A stretch of DNA of 64,000 bases from Treponema sp. Lineage in GTDB: Bacteria; Spirochaetota; Spirochaetia; Treponematales; Treponemataceae. The DNA is taken from contig JAGBBT010000044.1 of NCBI GenBank assembly GCA_017938365.1, positions 1 through 64,000 on the forward strand, given 5' to 3'. The notes below the pieces were generated by a model. That model did not search any database and had not been told where the DNA came from. It saw nothing but the letters and a program-made list of their open reading frames with translations. A program made the position numbers and the translations under genes. Positions 26,740 through 36,201 of this stretch are shown piece by piece; positions within the stretch are counted from its first letter, which is position 1; each line of letters begins with the position of its first letter.

Positions 26740-27615
26740 TTATTCACTTCTTTTTATAGGAACAGTGCCTAAATCAACTACTAAACTATATGAATTAGTA
26801 TAATTTGCATCCCTACCCTTTGAAACAGCATACAACTTTACATAATAAGCATCATCATCAGAAGCAGATGATGAAAACTCATAATCCTCATCTCCAGATT
26901 TAGGTTCAATATTAACTTCACTTTTTGTATCATTGTAATCAAAAAAATCAAATGAATGACTACCATCTGTTCTATATGGAATGATAAAATGAATTGAATT
27001 AAAATCCACATTCTGGTTTTCTTCATCAATCCATGTTCCATTAGAATCATTATACATGTATTTTTTTATTTTATTTGTAGATGAATCATATCCTAAATAC
27101 TTATTATCAATTTTAATATGAGCTTTTAATTCTGGTGCTACAGAATCTTGATAAGTCTTTAATCGGAATATTACTGTTTGATTTTTACCAGATTCAGGAA
27201 TAAACGGAGACCAATCAATATCTGGTTGCATTTTCAATGGTTTATAACCGTAAGTATCAATTAGTTTACTAGCGGCAGCACCATAATTGTCATCTGTATT
27301 TATACTATCAATAACCCCTTCATGACTGGCAATTGTATTATAATTGTTATAAATTCTGTATAAAACTTCTGTTCCTAAATACACAAAATTTGCTTTTTTA
27401 GAAGCCCAATAATCTTTATTATCAATATCATTTGTTTTTAACTCAAAATACCATTCTGTAAAATCATCCGTCATTCCTTTACTACTAGAATAATTAGAGT
27501 GAGGTTCTGCAGAAGGAGCTTCTAAAATATAAAATTCGTCTAAACCACATCCAGAAAAAAAAAGAATCCCCAATATGCACATATAGAACTTAACAAACCA
27601 AGATTTATAAAACAT
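26740..27615 (-). CDS. Predicted lipoprotein, unknown function
   Basis: A 291-residue lipoprotein with signal FYMCILGILFFSGC (C23) followed by GLDEFY. The mature region is rich in Asp, Asn, Ser and Tyr. It contains no motif I recognise. It lies 20 bases downstream of the TPR membrane protein gene and ends the long minus-strand block. Confidence 0.75.
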   Translation of the reverse strand: MFYKSWFVKFYMCILGILFFSGCGLDEFYILEAPSAEPHSNYSSSKGMTDDFTEWYFELKTNDIDNKDYWASKKANFVYLGTEVLYRIYNNYNTIASHEGVIDSINTDDNYGAAASKLIDTYGYKPLKMQPDIDWSPFIPESGKNQTVIFRLKTYQDSVAPELKAHIKIDNKYLGYDSSTNKIKKYMYNDSNGTWIDEENQNVDFNSIHFIIPYRTDGSHSFDFFDYNDTKSEVNIEPKSGDEDYEFSSSASDDDAYYVKLYAVSKGRDANYTNSYSLVVDLGTVPIKRSE

Positions 27616-27635
27616 ATTAGGAATTCCTTCTTTTA

Positions 27636-28304
27636 TTATTGTATAGACTGAATATCAATAGAAATTAAACGACTTTGAGCCAATGCCCCCCATTCGTTTG
27701 TTTTTCCACTAATTTTTTCATACGCAGTTTTAGCAGCTTCTAAATCACCTTTAGATTCGTTAACACGACCTAAACTAAAATACGCATGATCAATTAGATA
27801 AAATTCTTTTGCAGAAACTACTTTTTCATAATATTCAATAGCACTTTCTAAATCATTTAAGTTTTCAGAACAAACAGCAGCATTATAATAAGCAATAGGA
27901 GCTGTATATGCAGATGAATTTTTCTTAGCAGCATTAATCCAACATTCTCTACTTTCTTCAAACATTCCTTTCTGAAAATAAATATCAGCTGCAAGGAAAT
28001 TAGTTCTTGATCCAACTACTCCACTATTTTTTAACAATGGATTTAAAGAAGCAAGTGCTTCATCTTGTTTTTTTAACAAATCATCACCACTAATTCCATC
28101 AGTATCTTTTCTGAAAGTATAATCAATAGAATCAATTTGAGAAATTCCTTTCGAAACAGAACTAGAAGAAATTGTCATTCCCACTGAAAGAACAATTACA
28201 AATACAAATAATACTGCAATAAATCCAAATACAAGACCTTTGTATTTAACCAAAAAATCATTTAATTTCAAAGAAATTGTTTCATTACTTTTCTTATCAC
28301 TCAT
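27636..28304 (-). CDS. Membrane-anchored TPR protein
   Basis: A 222-residue protein with a short cytoplasmic N terminus, one membrane helix (~25-47) and a periplasmic tetratricopeptide region (~80-215), with repeats such as AADIYFQKGMFEESRECW, AAVCSENLNDLESAIEYY and SLGRVNESKGDLEAAKTAY. The layout resembles YfgM/TPR_21 proteins, which assist envelope protein folding. ATG 28304 is chosen because GGAG lies 8 bases upstream; a GTG two codons earlier is possible. Confidence 0.8.
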   Translation of the reverse strand: MSDKKSNETISLKLNDFLVKYKGLVFGFIAVLFVFVIVLSVGMTISSSSVSKGISQIDSIDYTFRKDTDGISGDDLLKKQDEALASLNPLLKNSGVVGSRTNFLAADIYFQKGMFEESRECWINAAKKNSSAYTAPIAYYNAAVCSENLNDLESAIEYYEKVVSAKEFYLIDHAYFSLGRVNESKGDLEAAKTAYEKISGKTNEWGALAQSRLISIDIQSIQ

Positions 28305-28381
28305 ATACACTCCAATAAAAGAGTTATAATTTTTAAATAAACTCTTTTTTATATTTATTAAATTTGCAACGCAAATTTATA

Positions 28382-29935
28382 TTAACGAATATGCAACTCA
28401 TTTAATAAACGAGAAACATAGGTTCGTTGAATACCCAAAATTTTACCAGCTGCAGTCTGATTCCAGGAAGTTTCGTTTAATATTTCCTTCACATATGCAG
28501 CCTTAAATTTATTTATAGCATTTTTTAAAGTTCTATCTGAATTATCATCAGAAATAATCTCATCTACAATATTATCACAGAAAGACATAGCTCTATCTAC
28601 TGAAACATTAGAAGAATTAACAATTCTTAAATCTTCAGCCTGAATCATAGGAGGCACACCTAATACACAGGCTCTTTCAATCGAGTTTTCCAATTCACGA
28701 ATATTACCAGGCCAATAATAGTCAAATAAAATTCTTAAGGCAGAATGAGAAAAACCTTCAAAATTCTTTTTTGTTTCGTTAGCAAATTTCTTTAAGAAAA
28801 AATTCGCTAAAGGTTCAATATCTTCTTTTCTATCTCTTAAAGGCGGAATATTTAGAGGCATAACATTTAATCTATAATATAAATCACTTCTAAAAGAACC
28901 TTCTCCTACCATCTTTTCTAAATTACGATTCGTTGCAGCAACAACTCTTACATCAACATTTATTGTTTCACTTGAACCAACACGTTCAAAACTATGATTC
29001 TGTAATACACGCAATAATTTTGCTTGCAACTCAAGTGGTAATTCTCCAATTTCATCCAAAAATAAAGTACCACCATCAGCCGCTTCAAATCTACCCTTTC
29101 TATCAGAAATTGCATCTGTAAAAGCACCCTTAACATGTCCAAACAATTCACTCTCCAATAAAGAAGAAGATAAAGCAGCACAATTTACTCGTATAAAAGG
29201 TTTTTCACGTCTATTAGATTTTATATGAATCTGTTCTGCAAATAACTCCTTACCAACTCCACTTTCGCCAGTTATCAAAATAGTAGTATTTGCTTTAGAA
29301 ACTTCATCAATAATATGAATTAAGTCTAAAATAATAGGACTTTTAGCAACAAAGGAGTGATATTCAGATCCACTTGCAATCTTATTTTGCAAAACAGAAA
29401 TATTATCTTGAGCTAATCTATAGGAATCAGCATTTAAATATGCAATACCAGCTTGATTTGATAAAAGTTCCAAAATTTCTAAATCGTTTTTATCAAATCC
29501 TTTTGCACCAATTTTATTAATTAATTCTATTACACCTATGCATTGCCCTTTTACACGCATAGGAATTGCAATCATTGTTTTAGATATATAACCTGTTTTT
29601 AATTGAACTTTATCAGAAAAACGAGAATCTTTCTCAACATTATTTATAATTACTGGCTTATTATTATCAACAACCCAACCAGCTATACTTTTTTTATCAA
29701 CGGGAATATTTTTTGCTTCAGATCCTTTTGGACCCAATGCAACTACAAAACGGAGCGAGTCATCCTCCTTGTTTACAAGCAACAACGACGATGACTCGCA
29801 TTCAACTAAGCGCATTGCTGATTCAAGAATATAAACCAACAATGCATTAACATCTGAATAAGTCGAATTAATTCGACCATTTATCTCGATGAGTGTTTTT
29901 AATTTATCTAAACCAACGGAGTTAATATCACTCAT
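28382..29935 (-). CDS. GAF-domain sigma-54-dependent activator
   Basis: A 517-residue enhancer-binding protein. An N-terminal GAF sensor (~25-168) precedes the AAA+ domain: Walker A GESGVGKE (223-230), the sigma-54 contact loop GAFTDA (270-275) in place of the usual GAFTGA, Walker B LFLDEIGE and the sensor/arginine region NVMPLNIPPLRDRKEDI. A Fis-type helix-turn-helix ends the protein (NQTAAGKILGIQRTYVSRLL). It has no receiver domain, so it probably responds to a ligand bound by GAF. Targets are unknown. It lies 9 bases after the cmk-rpsA fusion. Confidence 0.93.
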   Translation of the reverse strand: MSDINSVGLDKLKTLIEINGRINSTYSDVNALLVYILESAMRLVECESSSLLLVNKEDDSLRFVVALGPKGSEAKNIPVDKKSIAGWVVDNNKPVIINNVEKDSRFSDKVQLKTGYISKTMIAIPMRVKGQCIGVIELINKIGAKGFDKNDLEILELLSNQAGIAYLNADSYRLAQDNISVLQNKIASGSEYHSFVAKSPIILDLIHIIDEVSKANTTILITGESGVGKELFAEQIHIKSNRREKPFIRVNCAALSSSLLESELFGHVKGAFTDAISDRKGRFEAADGGTLFLDEIGELPLELQAKLLRVLQNHSFERVGSSETINVDVRVVAATNRNLEKMVGEGSFRSDLYYRLNVMPLNIPPLRDRKEDIEPLANFFLKKFANETKKNFEGFSHSALRILFDYYWPGNIRELENSIERACVLGVPPMIQAEDLRIVNSSNVSVDRAMSFCDNIVDEIISDDNSDRTLKNAINKFKAAYVKEILNETSWNQTAAGKILGIQRTYVSRLLNELHIR

Positions 29936-29944
29936 CGATGTTTA

Positions 29945-32302
29945 CTAGTTATTTTTCTGATCGTTAAGCATATCGCCAAGAGTATAAGCACCATCATCGT
30001 TATCAGATGAACTCATGTACTGAGAAATCTCTTTACGTGCCTGAACCTTTTTGAATTCTTTCACAGAAAAAGCAACTTTTTCCTTATCAACATTAACATC
30101 AACAACAAAAACATTTACTTTATCGCCGACATTATATTTTTTTACAGCTTCTTCATATGGAACTTCACGATCATCACTTAAGTTAGACTTATTAACAAGA
30201 CCTTCAATTCCTTCTGGAGCTTTTACAAACAAACCAAAATCAGTAATAGATGTAATTTCACCTTCAAGTGTTGAACCAACTTTGTATTCAGCTGCAAATT
30301 TTTTCCATGGATTCTCAGTTAATTGTTTGATACCAACTGTAATTCTATGATTTTCTGGATCAATATCAAGAATCTTTACATCTAATTCTTGATCAACTGA
30401 TAATTCACTACCAGGATGTTTTACTTTCTTTGTCCAAGAAATATCTTCAGCACGGAGGAAACCATCAATTCCATCTTCAAGCTGAATAAAAGCACCACCA
30501 TTTGTAAGTTTAACAACCTTACCATGTACAGACGAATCAACAGGATATTTTTCTGCAATTGTATCCCATGGATTTTCAGTTACTTGTTTCAATCCTAAAG
30601 AAACGCGTCCTTTTTGAACATCGTATCCAAGAATCATACATTTAACTTTATCGCCGATTTTTACCATATCAGAAGCTTTGTTGATTTTCTTTGTCCAGCT
30701 GAATTCAGAAATATGAGCCAAACCTTCAATACCTTCTTCTAATTCGATAAAAGCACCAAATTCTGTAAGTTTTGTTACAACACCATCAACAATGTCATCC
30801 AACTGATACTTTTCTTCAAATCTTAACCATGGATCTTCAGAAAAATGTTTTAATGATAAATTAATTCTCTTGTCTGACGAATTGAGACAAATTACTCTAA
30901 GTTCTACTTCCTGACCTTTTTTTACAAAATCCTTTGGACGAGTAACATGACCCCAACTCATATCATTTATATGAAGAAGTCCATCAAAACCGCCTAAATC
31001 AATGAAAGCACCAAAACTTGTAAAACTCTTTACAACACCTTTTACAGTATCACCAATTTGAGTATTAGCAAAGAATTCATCTCTATTTTTATTAATTGAC
31101 TCTTCAAGATACTTTCTTCTGTTTACAACAACATTTGCCTTATTATCAGAATATAATCTTTCTATATAAAACTTCGATACTACACCGATAAGTTTTTTTG
31201 GATCTTCCACTTTTGTACTATCAGCCTGACTAATTGGAAGGAAAGCATGAATCTCACCACCAAGGTTAACATCAAATCCACCCTTAACTTCTTTTTCAAT
31301 TCTACCTTCAATAGCAACTTTTTCGTCTGCTGATTTTCTTAGATCTTTCCAAACTTGCTTAGCTTGAGCTTTTGTGTAAGAAATCTCAGGACCATTACGT
31401 CCATCTTTACGAACTAAAACAACTGTTAATTCATCACCGCATTCTGGTAGCTTTCCAGCAAACTCCTGTACGGGGATCTTTCCTTCTGACTTGTATCCAA
31501 TATCAATAAATACAAGTTCGTCTGTAACTTCTATAACACGACCATCTACAAGCTGACCGTCTTCGAGAGTTTTTAGACTTTTAAGTGATTCTTCTAATTG
31601 TGTCTGGATTGCACCTCTGGAGTTTAGAGATTCATCCTTTTCCACTTCCATCTGTTCCATAGTAAACCCTTTATTGTGAATTTTGTTAAGTATTATCTCA
31701 CAAACATTATCAATGGTCAAGGTCGATGTATCGATATAAAAGGCATCAGGAGCCTGTTTTAATGCCCCTTCTTTTTTATTTCTGTCCATCTCATCTCGTT
31801 TTATAATTGCTTGTTTTATTTCTTCCAAAGACAAATCACTAACACCTTGATCAAACCGACGCTGAGCTTGTACATCTATAGATGCATCTAAATAAAATTT
31901 ATAATCTGCATTAGGAAAAACAACCGTTGTCATGTCTCTTCCTTCACAAACAATATCAAGAGAATTAGTAATTTCTCGCATTCTATCATTAACCAAATGA
32001 CGTACATCTACATTACTAGAAACAACAGCTACTTTTGCACTAACTTTATCATCATGTAACATTGATTCAACATCTTTTCCATTTAATATCAAATGAGAAT
32101 TCTTATACTCTAATTTTTGTTTTTTACAAAATTCAATTACAGCTAAATTGTCATCAATGTTAATGTTTTCATTATTTAAAGCTAATGTTAAAGCTCTGTA
32201 AAAACTTCCACTATTCAAATATGTAATATTAAGTTTTTTCGCAATCAAAGATGCAATAGTTGACTTACCAGTCCCTGCAGGACCGTCCATAGCAATAATC
32301 AT
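29945..32302 (-). CDS. cmk-rpsA: Cytidylate kinase fused to ribosomal protein S1
   Basis: One 785-residue frame. Residues 1-~212 are CMP kinase: P-loop GPAGTGKST, NSGSFYRA, CEGRDMTTVVFP, and a lid with KRDEMDR. From ~245 six S1 RNA-binding repeats follow, the last four canonical, e.g. GDTVKGVVKSFTSFGAFIDL, EGIEGLAHISEFSW and DGIDGFLRAEDISW. The separate E. coli genes cmk and rpsA are adjacent; here they are joined without a stop, as I recall for T. pallidum. M215 and M218 lie at the junction behind AAGGG, so internal initiation could also make free S1. No frameshift is seen. Confidence 0.93.
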   Translation of the reverse strand: MIIAMDGPAGTGKSTIASLIAKKLNITYLNSGSFYRALTLALNNENINIDDNLAVIEFCKKQKLEYKNSHLILNGKDVESMLHDDKVSAKVAVVSSNVDVRHLVNDRMREITNSLDIVCEGRDMTTVVFPNADYKFYLDASIDVQAQRRFDQGVSDLSLEEIKQAIIKRDEMDRNKKEGALKQAPDAFYIDTSTLTIDNVCEIILNKIHNKGFTMEQMEVEKDESLNSRGAIQTQLEESLKSLKTLEDGQLVDGRVIEVTDELVFIDIGYKSEGKIPVQEFAGKLPECGDELTVVLVRKDGRNGPEISYTKAQAKQVWKDLRKSADEKVAIEGRIEKEVKGGFDVNLGGEIHAFLPISQADSTKVEDPKKLIGVVSKFYIERLYSDNKANVVVNRRKYLEESINKNRDEFFANTQIGDTVKGVVKSFTSFGAFIDLGGFDGLLHINDMSWGHVTRPKDFVKKGQEVELRVICLNSSDKRINLSLKHFSEDPWLRFEEKYQLDDIVDGVVTKLTEFGAFIELEEGIEGLAHISEFSWTKKINKASDMVKIGDKVKCMILGYDVQKGRVSLGLKQVTENPWDTIAEKYPVDSSVHGKVVKLTNGGAFIQLEDGIDGFLRAEDISWTKKVKHPGSELSVDQELDVKILDIDPENHRITVGIKQLTENPWKKFAAEYKVGSTLEGEITSITDFGLFVKAPEGIEGLVNKSNLSDDREVPYEEAVKKYNVGDKVNVFVVDVNVDKEKVAFSVKEFKKVQARKEISQYMSSSDNDDGAYTLGDMLNDQKNN

Positions 32303-32320
32303 AATAATACTCCAAATATA

Positions 32321-33052
32321 CTAATTTTTATTTTTGCACAGTTTTAATAATGAATTAACTTCAGTCGCAGATAGTTCTCTAAACTCCCCTTCTTTCAAAT
32401 CCTTTAATTCTAAATTTCCAATCCTAACCCTCTGAAGACTTTTTATAGAAGCTCCTGCATCTTCAAAAACGCGTCTTATTTCTCTATTTTTTCCTTCAAC
32501 TAAAGTTACACTCATTTTATGAGTATTAATTACCTTAGTAAATTTAGCCTTATAAAATATACCTTCGACACGAATTCCTTTTGTAAATTTTTCAGCCAAA
32601 CCTTCTGGAAGAGGATAACTTGTTTCTACATAATACTCTTTTTCAATTTCAGCACTAGGATGTGAAAGTTTTGCAGCAAACTCTCCGTCATTCGTAAAAA
32701 TAATTGCACCACGACTATACATATCTAGACGTCCTACATTGTAAAGTCGCTCAGAATATTTTTCCTTGAGCAAATCTACTGCAACAACTCTTCCTTTTTC
32801 ATCAGATTGAGAACATACATATCCAGCAGGCTTATTCATTAAAATGTAAAGTTTACGTTTTTCTAAAAAAACTTGAGTTCCGTCAACACAAACTTTGTCA
32901 GAACTAGAAACTTTTGTACCTAATTCCATTACAATATTATCATTAACAGAAACTCTACCATCTTGGATTATTTTTTCACAAGCTCGTCTACTAGCAACAC
33001 CACAATGAGCTAAAAAAACTTGAAGCCTAAGTTCATCTTTATTATCTTGCAA
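32321..33052 (-). CDS. rluB: RsuA/RluB-family rRNA pseudouridine synthase
   Basis: A pseudouridine synthase of ~243 residues modifying ribosomal RNA. An N-terminal S4 domain (LRLQVFLAHCGVASRR) precedes the catalytic domain, with YILMNKPAGYVCS and the active Asp in GRLDMYSRGAI. The last part has LVEGKNREIRRVFE, typical of the family. RluB versus RsuA is uncertain. The start is probably the TTG at 33052, 7 bases after GAGAGG and overlapping the scpB stop by 11 bases; an ATG at 33079 has no ribosome site. It sits in the scpA-scpB-rluB-cmk order common in many bacteria. Confidence 0.88.
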   Translation of the reverse strand: MQDNKDELRLQVFLAHCGVASRRACEKIIQDGRVSVNDNIVMELGTKVSSSDKVCVDGTQVFLEKRKLYILMNKPAGYVCSQSDEKGRVVAVDLLKEKYSERLYNVGRLDMYSRGAIIFTNDGEFAAKLSHPSAEIEKEYYVETSYPLPEGLAEKFTKGIRVEGIFYKAKFTKVINTHKMSVTLVEGKNREIRRVFEDAGASIKSLQRVRIGNLELKDLKEGEFRELSATEVNSLLKLCKNKN

Positions 33053-33587
33053 GTTCGAACCTCTCGTTTTCTTCTTCATCCAATTGAGGCAGTTCTGCAA
33101 TTGAATTTAAACCAAAAAACTTTAAAAATTCCTTTGTTGTACCGAATTGACAAGGTCTTCCAGGAGAATCTTTTCTTCCAACTTCTTTTATTAATTGTCG
33201 TTCAACCAAAAGACGAATCATATTATCTGGAGGAACTCCACGAATGGATTCTATTTCAGCCCTTGTTATTGGCTGTTTATATGCGATTATAGACAAAACT
33301 TCCATTGCAGACCTTGAAAGTTTACCTGCATTTTTATTACCATACTTTTCTTTTAACAACTCCCAGTATTCTTTTTTTGGTGTTAAAGTCCAGCCACCAG
33401 TTATCATACTTAATTCTATACCAGAATTTTCCGAAGCGTATTTTTCCTTCAAAGATTCAATACATTGTTCAACAATATTTACTGCAAGCTCTGATATTTT
33501 TGAAATTGCTTCAACTGTTAGAGGTTCACTTTCTAAAAACAAAATAGACTCTACTAAACCGACTTCTTTTTCTAAATTAACATCCAC
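33042..33587 (-). CDS. scpB: Chromosome segregation protein ScpB
   Basis: A 181-residue kleisin-associated winged-helix protein of the SMC-ScpA-ScpB condensin. Family landmarks: VESILFLESEPLTVEAISK near the start, and LSRSAMEVLSIIAYKQPITRAEIESIRG with PGRPCQFGTTKEFLKFFGL in the second winged helix. It starts with GTG behind AAGGGG. It follows scpA by 18 bases. Confidence 0.95.
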   Translation of the reverse strand: MDVNLEKEVGLVESILFLESEPLTVEAISKISELAVNIVEQCIESLKEKYASENSGIELSMITGGWTLTPKKEYWELLKEKYGNKNAGKLSRSAMEVLSIIAYKQPITRAEIESIRGVPPDNMIRLLVERQLIKEVGRKDSPGRPCQFGTTKEFLKFFGLNSIAELPQLDEEENERFELAR

Positions 33588-33605
33588 AAAAAACCCCTTT
33601 ATTTA

Positions 33606-34394
33606 TTACGCCGCTTGATAACGACATATTTTTATATCTCCAAACATTCTATTCTGCATAATTGTAGCCATTTTAAATTTAACAGCTTCTAAAATTGCTA
33701 AAAATGCACAAATAACATCCAATTCATTGCCTTTTCTTATAATTAAATCTGTAAACATACATTCATTTTTTTCTTCCAACAACTCATTCATAAGAGTAAT
33801 TTTCTCATTTACAGAAATTTCTTCATACATATTAAGAATAGTTTTATCAGAATATGTAGAAATTAGATTTTGAAAAATCTTCTGCATTTGTTGCAACAAA
33901 TCCCAAGTATCAACTTTTTCCCACATATCTTCATCATCAAATGGTAACACTCGTTGGATTTTCTTTCTTTCAAAACTCCATTCACTTTCATCTTCTTTTT
34001 CTTCCATAAGAGAAGAAAGTTTTTTAAACTTTTGATATTCAATCAATTTATCAACAAGTTCTTCTCGAGGATCCTCAAAATCAAATTCATCATCTATCTT
34101 CACTTCAATTGGCAACATGGTTCTACTTTTTATATACAATAATCTTGCTGCCATATTATAAAACTCTGACAAATCACTTAATTCAACCGTAGCAGCATAA
34201 TCCAAATAATCCAAAAACTGATCTGTTATTTCTGCTATTGGAATATCATATATATTAATTTTATTATCTCTAATCAAAGTCCAAAGCAAATCTAACGGAC
34301 CATCAAATTGACCTACAGAATATCTGCGTTTTACATTTAAATTTTCTAATTCTTCTTTGTGTTCGTTTTCATTCGTTCTAACATTTCCTTCCAT
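33606..34394 (-). CDS. scpA: Segregation and condensation protein ScpA
   Basis: A kleisin of 262 residues bridging SMC heads. The motif FDGPLDLLWTLIRDNKINIYD and the stretch AARLLYIKSRTMLP are diagnostic. The C-terminal winged helix ends with a segment (VICAFLAILEAVKFKMATI) that contacts SMC. It is in the recA-folK-scpA-scpB run; AAAGGATA precedes the ATG. Confidence 0.95.
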   Translation of the reverse strand: MEGNVRTNENEHKEELENLNVKRRYSVGQFDGPLDLLWTLIRDNKINIYDIPIAEITDQFLDYLDYAATVELSDLSEFYNMAARLLYIKSRTMLPIEVKIDDEFDFEDPREELVDKLIEYQKFKKLSSLMEEKEDESEWSFERKKIQRVLPFDDEDMWEKVDTWDLLQQMQKIFQNLISTYSDKTILNMYEEISVNEKITLMNELLEEKNECMFTDLIIRKGNELDVICAFLAILEAVKFKMATIMQNRMFGDIKICRYQAA

Positions 34395-34408
34395 AAGCCG
34401 ATATCCTT

Positions 34409-34939
34409 TTAAATAATTTTCTTTAAAAATTCTTCTTTTGGAAGAATCTTTTCTACATCAGAGATATCTAATTGTTTTAACCAAAAAACAAATTCATCTC
34501 TATCTATAAAATCGGCACATTCTTCAAAAATCTCAAGTATAGGAATTAAAACAAATGCACGTTCTTTTAATCTTGGATGAGGAATCTCTAAGTTAGAAGA
34601 AGACACTTTTATTTTATCAAATATTTCAATATCAATATCTATAGAACGAGGTCCATTTCGAACCTCATTCTTACGATTTCTACCTAGAGATGCCTCTATT
34701 TTATGAATTTTTTCTAAAAGCAATTGTGGAGTTATATCATCTTTAACAAACCCACATAAAACCATATTCAAAAAAGAATCTTGATTTTGCAAATACATAG
34801 GTTTTGTACGATATACGGAAGAAATTTTAAAATCCGAAACGAACTCCGCCAATTCAGAACAAGCTTTTCTGAGTAATTCTAAACTATTATTCCCCATCCA
34901 TGATCTGTTGGACCCCACCCCCAGAATCACAAATTTCAT
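34409..34939 (-). CDS. folK: Hydroxymethyldihydropterin pyrophosphokinase
   Basis: A 176-residue folate-pathway kinase transferring pyrophosphate from ATP to 6-hydroxymethyl-7,8-dihydropterin. Motifs: LGVGSNRSWMGN at the start, YRTKPMYLQNQDSFLNMV, GRNRKNEVRNGPRSIDIDI with the Mg-binding Asp pair, and IPHPRLKERAFVLIPI. It lies 2 bases after recA. No other folate gene is in the window. Confidence 0.93.
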   Translation of the reverse strand: MKFVILGVGSNRSWMGNNSLELLRKACSELAEFVSDFKISSVYRTKPMYLQNQDSFLNMVLCGFVKDDITPQLLLEKIHKIEASLGRNRKNEVRNGPRSIDIDIEIFDKIKVSSSNLEIPHPRLKERAFVLIPILEIFEECADFIDRDEFVFWLKQLDISDVEKILPKEEFLKKII

Positions 34940-34941
34940 TT

Positions 34942-36108
34942 CTAAAACAAAGCATCCTTCGCTGTAGGAATTACTTCAACCGTATCATCTGCAGCTACTT
35001 TTTCAGCCTTTGAAGACTTTGCAGACGGTTTTGATTGAATAACATTTTCATTATTTACAGGAACACCTTCTTTAGTCTTTAAAACTTGTCCTGGAAATAA
35101 ATCACTTCTTATCTGACTTTCAAGCTGCTTTGTATATTCTGGATTTTGAGTAAGGAAGTTTATCGCATTCTCTTTACCTTGACCAACCTTCTCTTCTCCA
35201 CGAGTATACCAAGCACCACGTTTATCAATAAAGCCATGTTTTACAGCTGAATCAAGCAAAGAAGCAATCGCACTTACACCTTTTCCAAAATAAATGTCTA
35301 ATTCAACTTTTCTAAATGGAGGTGCAACTTTATTTTTTACAACTTTAACTCTTACTCTATTACCAACTGTATCTTCATCTCCCTTTCCATCGATTGATTC
35401 AATTCTACGAATTTCTAATCGAACAGAAGAATAGAATTTTAAAGCATTTCCACCAGTTGTAGTTTCAGGATTACCAAACATGACACCAATTTTCATTCGA
35501 ATTTGATTTATAAAAACTATAATACATTTACTCTTACCAACAATAGCAGTGAGCTTTCTAAGGGCTTGACTCATTAAACGAGCTTGCAATCCCATCATGG
35601 AATCCCCCATATCCCCTTCAATTTCTTTCTGAGGAGTTAAGGCTGCAACTGAATCCACAACAATAATATCAACTGCCCCGGAACGAACAAGATTTTCTGT
35701 AATTTCCAAAGCTTGTTCTCCTGTATCTGGCTGAGAAACCCATAATTCGTCAATATTTACACCAAGATTTTTTGCATAAACAGGATCTAAAGCGTGTTCA
35801 GCATCAACGAAAGCGGCAATTCCACCTAACTTCTGAGCCTCTGCAATTGCGTGAAGAGCTAAAGTTGTTTTTCCTGAACTTTCAGGACCATACATTTCAA
35901 TTATACGTCCACGAGGATACCCACCAACTCCTAATGCTTCATCAAGAAGTATTGAGCCAGAAGGAACTACATCTATTCCTGCAGTATCCGTTTGAGTTCC
36001 TAATTTCATTAAAGAACCAACACCAAATTGTTTTTCAATCTGAAGACGAGCAGCTTCTAATGCTTTTAATTTTTCAGACATTTCTGTTGACTGTTTTGTT
36101 TCTGCCAT
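34942..36108 (-). CDS. recA: Recombinase RecA
   Basis: The 388-residue strand-exchange recombinase. Walker [10 protein letters not shown], the Walker B strand [12 protein letters not shown], loop L1 near [41 protein letters not shown] and the C-terminal acidic tail are all present. AAGGTGG precedes the ATG. It heads the recA-folK-scpAB run, 93 bases after an unknown TPR gene. No clear LexA-type operator was recognised in that gap. Confidence 0.98.
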   Translation of the reverse strand: MAETKQSTEMSEKLKALEAARLQIEKQFGVGSLMKLGTQTDTAGIDVVPSGSILLDEALGVGGYPRGRIIEMYGPESSGKTTLALHAIAEAQKLGGIAAFVDAEHALDPVYAKNLGVNIDELWVSQPDTGEQALEITENLVRSGAVDIIVVDSVAALTPQKEIEGDMGDSMMGLQARLMSQALRKLTAIVGKSKCIIVFINQIRMKIGVMFGNPETTTGGNALKFYSSVRLEIRRIESIDGKGDEDTVGNRVRVKVVKNKVAPPFRKVELDIYFGKGVSAIASLLDSAVKHGFIDKRGAWYTRGEEKVGQGKENAINFLTQNPEYTKQLESQIRSDLFPGQVLKTKEGVPVNNENVIQSKPSAKSSKAEKVAADDTVEVIPTAKDALF

Positions 36109-36201
36109 TTAAACCACCTTTATTTTCCCACCACCATATATATAGGCAGTAATTATTCTAATTTTACACATTTTAACAAATAAATATCTATAATTTTAAA
36201 A

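Noticed and set aside
29945..32302. Frameshift or missed stop joining cmk and rpsA
   Set aside because: The frame is continuous with normal codon use and each half is complete; a fusion of this kind is also recalled for T. pallidum.
33053..33100. ATG at 33079 or 33100 as start of the pseudouridine synthase
   Set aside because: Neither has a ribosome site and both lie deep in scpB; the TTG at 33052 follows GAGAGG at good distance.
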